Of a DNA stretch of 64,000 nt, positions 60,376 to 64,000 are shown piece after piece. The translations under genes were made by a program, and so were the position numbers. Under the pieces are notes generated by a model. The model ran no database searches. It saw only the letters and a program-made list of their open reading frames with translations, and was not told the origin of the DNA. Positions within the stretch are counted from its first letter, which is position 1; each line of letters starts with the position of its first letter. The DNA is taken from the NCBI GenBank assembly GCA_018475625.1, contig JAAKEZ010000006.1:62001-126000 (forward strand), given 5' to 3'. The DNA is from Candidatus Bathyarchaeota archaeon A05DMB-2. GTDB lineage: Archaea; Thermoproteota; Bathyarchaeia; Bathyarchaeales; Bathycorpusculaceae.

Positions 60376-61257
60376 TTGAAAGTTGAAGCCGAATGCGCAT
60401 CTTGTCTGCTTGCGAGGGCGACAGCGGAAACTTACATGGCGACAACGAACCCGGCGTTGCGGTTCAGAGCCATCAAAGAAGTGACAAAGCTCATAAACAG
60501 GGAATTCAAACCATCCACCATTCCCGCGGACATAGGCACCAAACGAGACCGCCTGATAAAGCAGCTCACAGGCAACAATGACCCTTACCAGCGAAGCAAG
60601 AAGCTAAGCAACCAGAAAGCCTTGAAACTGCTACCGTACGCCAGAAAACTCGTGGAGCAGGGCTACACACAGCAGGAAAGGTTCAAGAAAGCATGCTTAT
60701 GCGCCATCGTGGGCAACATACTGGAGTTCGACATTCCCGGACATCATGTTAACCTGAACGGCTTGACAAAGTACTTCAGGCAAGCAGCCAAAGACCTCGT
60801 GGTTGACGACGTGGATAAGGTTTACGAGTTGGCTAAGAAAGCCCAGAGCGTGCTTTACCTTGCGGATAACGCTGGCGAAATCGTTTTCGACACCTTGCTG
60901 GTTGAGCAGTTGAAGAACATGGGGTTAAAGGTTACCTACGTTGTTAAGGACGGCGCGGTGATTAACGACGCCACCATGGCCGACGTAGCGGTCTCGGGGA
61001 TGGACAAGCTTGCTGATCAGGTGTTGACAACGGGCACGGACGCGGTTGGGCTACTGATAAAGGAGGTTTCAGCCGAATTCATGAAAGTCTACAACGACGC
61101 GGAGTTGGTCTTCGCTAAGGGCATGGGGTACGCTGAAACCTTAACCGAGTACAACCTCACGAAGCCGCATTTTCTCCTGTTCCGAACCAAATGCAACCCA
61201 GTCGCAAACTATTTCTGCGTGCCGCGCGATAGGAATATCGCCAAGTTGATGCCTTAA
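60376..61257 (+). CDS. DUF89 / ARMT1-like damage-control phosphatase
   Basis: 293 residues. N-terminal ECASCLLARA with a helical cap, the metal motif YLADNAGEIVFDTLLVEQL and a later KGMGYAETLTEYN segment are typical of DUF89 proteins, metal-dependent phosphatases that remove damaged or overflow phosphometabolites such as sugar phosphates. The TTG start is 18 bases after tpiA; its stop is directly followed by the debranching enzyme ATG. Position between tpiA and a glycogen enzyme fits sugar-phosphate repair. Confidence 0.88.
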   Translation: MKVEAECASCLLARATAETYMATTNPALRFRAIKEVTKLINREFKPSTIPADIGTKRDRLIKQLTGNNDPYQRSKKLSNQKALKLLPYARKLVEQGYTQQERFKKACLCAIVGNILEFDIPGHHVNLNGLTKYFRQAAKDLVVDDVDKVYELAKKAQSVLYLADNAGEIVFDTLLVEQLKNMGLKVTYVVKDGAVINDATMADVAVSGMDKLADQVLTTGTDAVGLLIKEVSAEFMKVYNDAELVFAKGMGYAETLTEYNLTKPHFLLFRTKCNPVANYFCVPRDRNIAKLMP

Positions 61258-63330
61258 ATGAAGCTGTCAGCCATAACCCTGACTCATGAGGCGCTTTCAA
61301 GTCTTGATGAGTGTATCCAGAAAGAGTGGCTGGTGACGAATGGGCTGGGCGGCTACGCTTCTTCCACAGTCTTGGGCGTAAACACGCGGAAATACCATGG
61401 TCTGCTAGTTGCCGCGTTGCATCCGCCAGGCGACCGCACCGTCTGCCTCTCGAAACTGGATGAGGAGGCGCGCGTGGGCAACAACATTTACCCGCTTGGA
61501 GCTAACGAATTTCAGGGCAAGATTTTTCCGCAGGGCTACCTATCGTTAAAAGAATTTTCGATTTCTCCTTTCCCCAGATACGTCTACAGTATGGAAGATG
61601 TAGAGGTAAAAAAGACTGTTTTCATGCCGAGGGAAAGAAACGCCACCGTGACGGTTTACAGCGTGGCGAACGGCAGCGATTCAGAGGCGAAACTCAGTAT
61701 TTACCCATTGCTGAGCTGCAGGCATTTTCACTCTGTCGTGGACAGGAAACAAAGTCCATTGGAGTTTAGCCAAACACAAAACAGTCGAGAAGTCGAATTG
61801 GCGTTCACCACCCCCAAAGCCTCGGTTATTGTCCGCGCCACAAGCGGAACGTTCACTTCGAGACCAATCTGGCTGGACCGTTTGTTTTACCGTGAGGAAG
61901 CAGCGAGGGGCGAAAGTAGCATAGACGATTGTTATCAGCCGGGATTCTTCGAGGTGGTAGTTCCGCCAAGGCGGCGAGACCAATTCGCCATAGTCGTCGC
62001 GGCAAATGCGAACAGGATGGATTGCATGGAAGATTTGGATGCAGTTGGCTTCTCAATGTACGATGTTGATGGCTTGATGCGGAAAGAGTTGGATGCGTGT
62101 GAAAAGTTGCTGGATGGATTTTACGGTTTGCACAAGCAGGTGCCGATGAGCGACTGGCTGAACTGGCTCCTCTTGGCTACTGATGCTTTCATCGTTAAAG
62201 GCGTAGATGTCAGCAGGTCTGTCTTGGCGGGGTATTACTGGTTTGAGTCGTGGGGCAGGGACACCTTCGTCTCGCTCCCTGGACTGATGCTTACAACGGG
62301 CAGGTTTGAGGAAGCCAAGAAAATCTTTCTACAGTTTGCCCGCCACAGCAAGCAAGGTTTGATTCCGAACTATATTCAGGACAGGTCTGGCGAGCCAGCC
62401 TACAACACGGTGGACGCAACGTTATGGTACGTCAACGCTGTTCTGCAGTACCTGAAGTACACGGGCGACTACAGGTTCGTCCAGAAGCACCTGTGGGACG
62501 ACTTGAAAGCAGTGATTGCTTTTCACGAGAAAGGCACCAGCTATAGCATACGCGTGGACGGCGATGGCTTGTTGGCGCATGGTCCACAGTTGACTTGGAT
62601 GGATGCTGCTGTGGATGGAAACGCGGTGACGCCGCGGGCGGGAAAAGCCGTGGAAGTTCAGGCTTTGTGGTATAATGCGTTGAGGACTATGCAGCGTTTG
62701 GCGGGCAGGTTTGATGAGACGGGCTTGGCGGAGAAGTATGGTGTCATGGCTAAGAAGGCGCGGGCAAGCTTCAATCTGAAGTTTTGGAACAATCAAGCTA
62801 ACTGTCTGTTTGATGTCGTGTCGGAGTCGGGCGCTGACGCATCTCTCAGACCCAACCAAATAATCGCTGCTTCGTTAGATTTTGCCGTGCTGGACCGCAG
62901 CAAGACTGAACAGGTTGTTGATGTGGTGCAACGTGAGCTTCTGACGCCCTTTGGACTGCGGACACTGGCGCGCAGCGATGGACGGTACCATGATATGTAC
63001 GTGGGAGACAGACGTAGCAGAGACCAAGCTTACCACAACGGCACGGTTTGGCCTTGGCTGCTGGGGCCGTTCACCACGGCGTTTCTGAAGGTGAAGGGGC
63101 ACGCGGACTACAGGGTTGAGCATGCAAAAAATTTTTTCTTGCCCCTGTTCACGCAGCAACTCTCCGAGGCGGGGCTTGGCACTTTAAGCGAAATCTTTGA
63201 CGGCGAACCACCACATCAGCCTCGAGGTTGTGTGGCGCAGGCTTGGAGCGTGGCTGAGCCGTTGCGCGCTTACGTGGAAGACGTGATGCAGGTTAGGCCG
63301 CGTTATGAACTAGAGGTTCTGCAGCTTTAG
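61258..63330 (+). CDS. Glycogen debranching enzyme (amylo-alpha-1,6-glucosidase)
   Basis: 690 residues. N-terminal GDE domain (about 20-230): EWLVTNGLGGYASSTVLGVN, TRKYHGLLVAALHPPGDR; C-terminal (alpha/alpha)6 barrel (about 290-685): GYYWFESWGRDTFVSLPGLM, NTVDATLWYVNAVLQYL, AYHNGTVWPWLLGPFTTAFL. The acidic residues in ESWGRD and NTVDAT are probably catalytic. It removes alpha-1,6 branches left by the phosphorylase encoded at 45 kb. ATG 61258 touches the DUF89 stop. Confidence 0.93.
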   Translation: MKLSAITLTHEALSSLDECIQKEWLVTNGLGGYASSTVLGVNTRKYHGLLVAALHPPGDRTVCLSKLDEEARVGNNIYPLGANEFQGKIFPQGYLSLKEFSISPFPRYVYSMEDVEVKKTVFMPRERNATVTVYSVANGSDSEAKLSIYPLLSCRHFHSVVDRKQSPLEFSQTQNSREVELAFTTPKASVIVRATSGTFTSRPIWLDRLFYREEAARGESSIDDCYQPGFFEVVVPPRRRDQFAIVVAANANRMDCMEDLDAVGFSMYDVDGLMRKELDACEKLLDGFYGLHKQVPMSDWLNWLLLATDAFIVKGVDVSRSVLAGYYWFESWGRDTFVSLPGLMLTTGRFEEAKKIFLQFARHSKQGLIPNYIQDRSGEPAYNTVDATLWYVNAVLQYLKYTGDYRFVQKHLWDDLKAVIAFHEKGTSYSIRVDGDGLLAHGPQLTWMDAAVDGNAVTPRAGKAVEVQALWYNALRTMQRLAGRFDETGLAEKYGVMAKKARASFNLKFWNNQANCLFDVVSESGADASLRPNQIIAASLDFAVLDRSKTEQVVDVVQRELLTPFGLRTLARSDGRYHDMYVGDRRSRDQAYHNGTVWPWLLGPFTTAFLKVKGHADYRVEHAKNFFLPLFTQQLSEAGLGTLSEIFDGEPPHQPRGCVAQAWSVAEPLRAYVEDVMQVRPRYELEVLQL

Positions 63331-64000
63331 GGCGGGATGATTTTTCTGAGTTCTGTGGCTGCGGTTTCAGGCATAACGGTGTTTATGTACATGCCCGTGC
63401 TTTTTTCGAAACCTGCCCAGATGGATAGTTGTGGATAAACCTCCAGGTGCCAGTGGTAGCAGTCCGTGTCGGTTTTGTCTATGGATAGGTGGATTCCGTA
63501 GTTGTATGGTGGGTCGTTCACCAAGTCCTTCAGCCCTTTGAGGCTGGTTTTCAAGGTTTGGGCGAAGGCTTCAACTTCGGCTCTGCTGAGGCTGAGAAGG
63601 TTCATGTCGTGTTTTTTGGGGATTATCCAGAACTCCATTGGGTGCACGCTGGCGTACGGCGCGAACACTACAAATCGCGAGTTTTCAAGCACCAGCCGCG
63701 GGGTTTTCTTTTCTTTCTCGATTAAGTCGCAGAAGACGCATTTTCCATGTTGGTTTAGGAAGTTCTTGCTTGCCGCTACTTCTTCAGCGACTGTTTGGGG
63801 GATGATGGGCGTGGCGATTATCTGGCTATGCGCGTGCGTTAGCGAGGCGCCTGCTTCCTTGCCGTAATTGCGGAATATCGAAACGTACCGCACGTACGTT
63901 TTGGCGCTTAAGTCGCGGAGCCTATCCACATAAGCGTTAATCACATGCACCAGCTGCGGTAGTTCAGCGTCCGCCGGGTTTTCATCGTGGTTGGGCGACT
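63327..64000 (-). CDS. galT: Galactose-1-phosphate uridylyltransferase, C-terminal part (cut by window edge)
   Basis: The frame is open through base 64000, so the N-terminus lies outside; 224 residues are seen. HIT-like motifs: SPNHDENPADAELPQLVH at the visible start, then KEAGASLTHAHSQIIATPI near the active site (His-x-His), CVFCDLIEKE as a zinc site and YHWHLEVYPQL in the second HIT domain. It interconverts UDP-glucose and galactose 1-phosphate or a similar sugar pair. It overlaps the debranching gene end by 4 bases, convergent. Confidence 0.9.
   Translation of the reverse strand, partial: SPNHDENPADAELPQLVHVINAYVDRLRDLSAKTYVRYVSIFRNYGKEAGASLTHAHSQIIATPIIPQTVAEEVAASKNFLNQHGKCVFCDLIEKEKKTPRLVLENSRFVVFAPYASVHPMEFWIIPKKHDMNLLSLSRAEVEAFAQTLKTSLKGLKDLVNDPPYNYGIHLSIDKTDTDCYHWHLEVYPQLSIWAGFEKSTGMYINTVMPETAATELRKIIPP

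Overview
The window is archaeal. It encodes an Orc1/Cdc6 initiator, a thermosome, a proteasome beta subunit, aEF-1beta, separate KEOPS Kae1 and Bud32 genes, a TFE-beta/RPC39-like factor, pyruvoyl-dependent arginine decarboxylase, a PriS-family primase and TATA-box promoters, some followed by very short or no leaders. LysW-type lysine/ornithine genes, the TFE-beta-like factor and the moderate GC content suggest the TACK/Thermoproteota branch, most likely a Candidatus Bathyarchaeia member. That placement is inference from gene content, not a search.

Layout. 1-4.7 kb (+): lysX(partial)-lysY-lysZ-lysJ-lysK, the carrier-protein route to lysine and/or ornithine. 4.7-10 kb (-): thrB-thrC-hom-lysC with an ACT-domain regulator upstream. 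10.1-17.3 kb (+): argG-argH-carA-carB. 17.4-20.1 kb (+): COG1900, NIL-ferredoxin and UPF0280 genes, the set linked to homocysteine synthesis from aspartate semialdehyde. These four blocks share substrates: aspartate semialdehyde feeds threonine and homocysteine, ornithine and carbamoyl phosphate feed arginine. 20.1-24.8 kb: ITPase, Bud32 and Kae1 (-), divergent from TFE-beta-like, RlmE, a hypothetical and a SpoIIM-like gene (+). 24.8-32.4 kb: nadC, an AT-rich beta-helix surface protein, a glycosyltransferase, AMMECR1, proteasome beta, MGMT, IMPase-like and a phosphoesterase. 32.6-35.6 kb: two divergent Cys-rich regulators around three phased palindromes, then HtrA and a CoA-binding protein. 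35.6-41.7 kb: redox genes (peroxiredoxin, FTR-rubredoxin, glutaredoxin, zinc ferredoxin, flavin disulfide reductase), Nth, a short primase. 41.7-47.8 kb: a decayed glycoside hydrolase, aEF-1beta with a zinc ribbon, an LsrF-like aldolase with a dehydrogenase, and a YHS-domain glucan phosphorylase. 48-55.9 kb: thermosome, tRNA-Glu, a cdc6-arsR-moaC-moaB-moaA run, arginine decarboxylase and a metal ABC transporter. 56-64 kb: NUDIX, small ORFs, an orphan response regulator, a large TrmB-like regulator, then tpiA-DUF89-glycogen debranching enzyme facing a partial galT.

Most notable: argG has no ATG/GTG/TTG that keeps its ATP-binding loop, but an ATA codon sits at ideal distance from a strong Shine-Dalgarno; lysK and the COG1900 gene show related start problems. 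Other points are the YHS-phosphorylase fusion, a proteasome beta subunit with Ala aligned to catalytic Thr1, the three-palindrome switch between Cys-rich regulators, an HTH-VIT membrane fusion, an LsrF-like aldolase in an archaeon, and a multiply frameshifted glycoside hydrolase pseudogene. No CRISPR array, prophage or insertion sequence was seen. The window reads as mainly core chromosome with a few accessory spots (25.9-27.2, 41.7-42.3, 56.4-57.8 kb).
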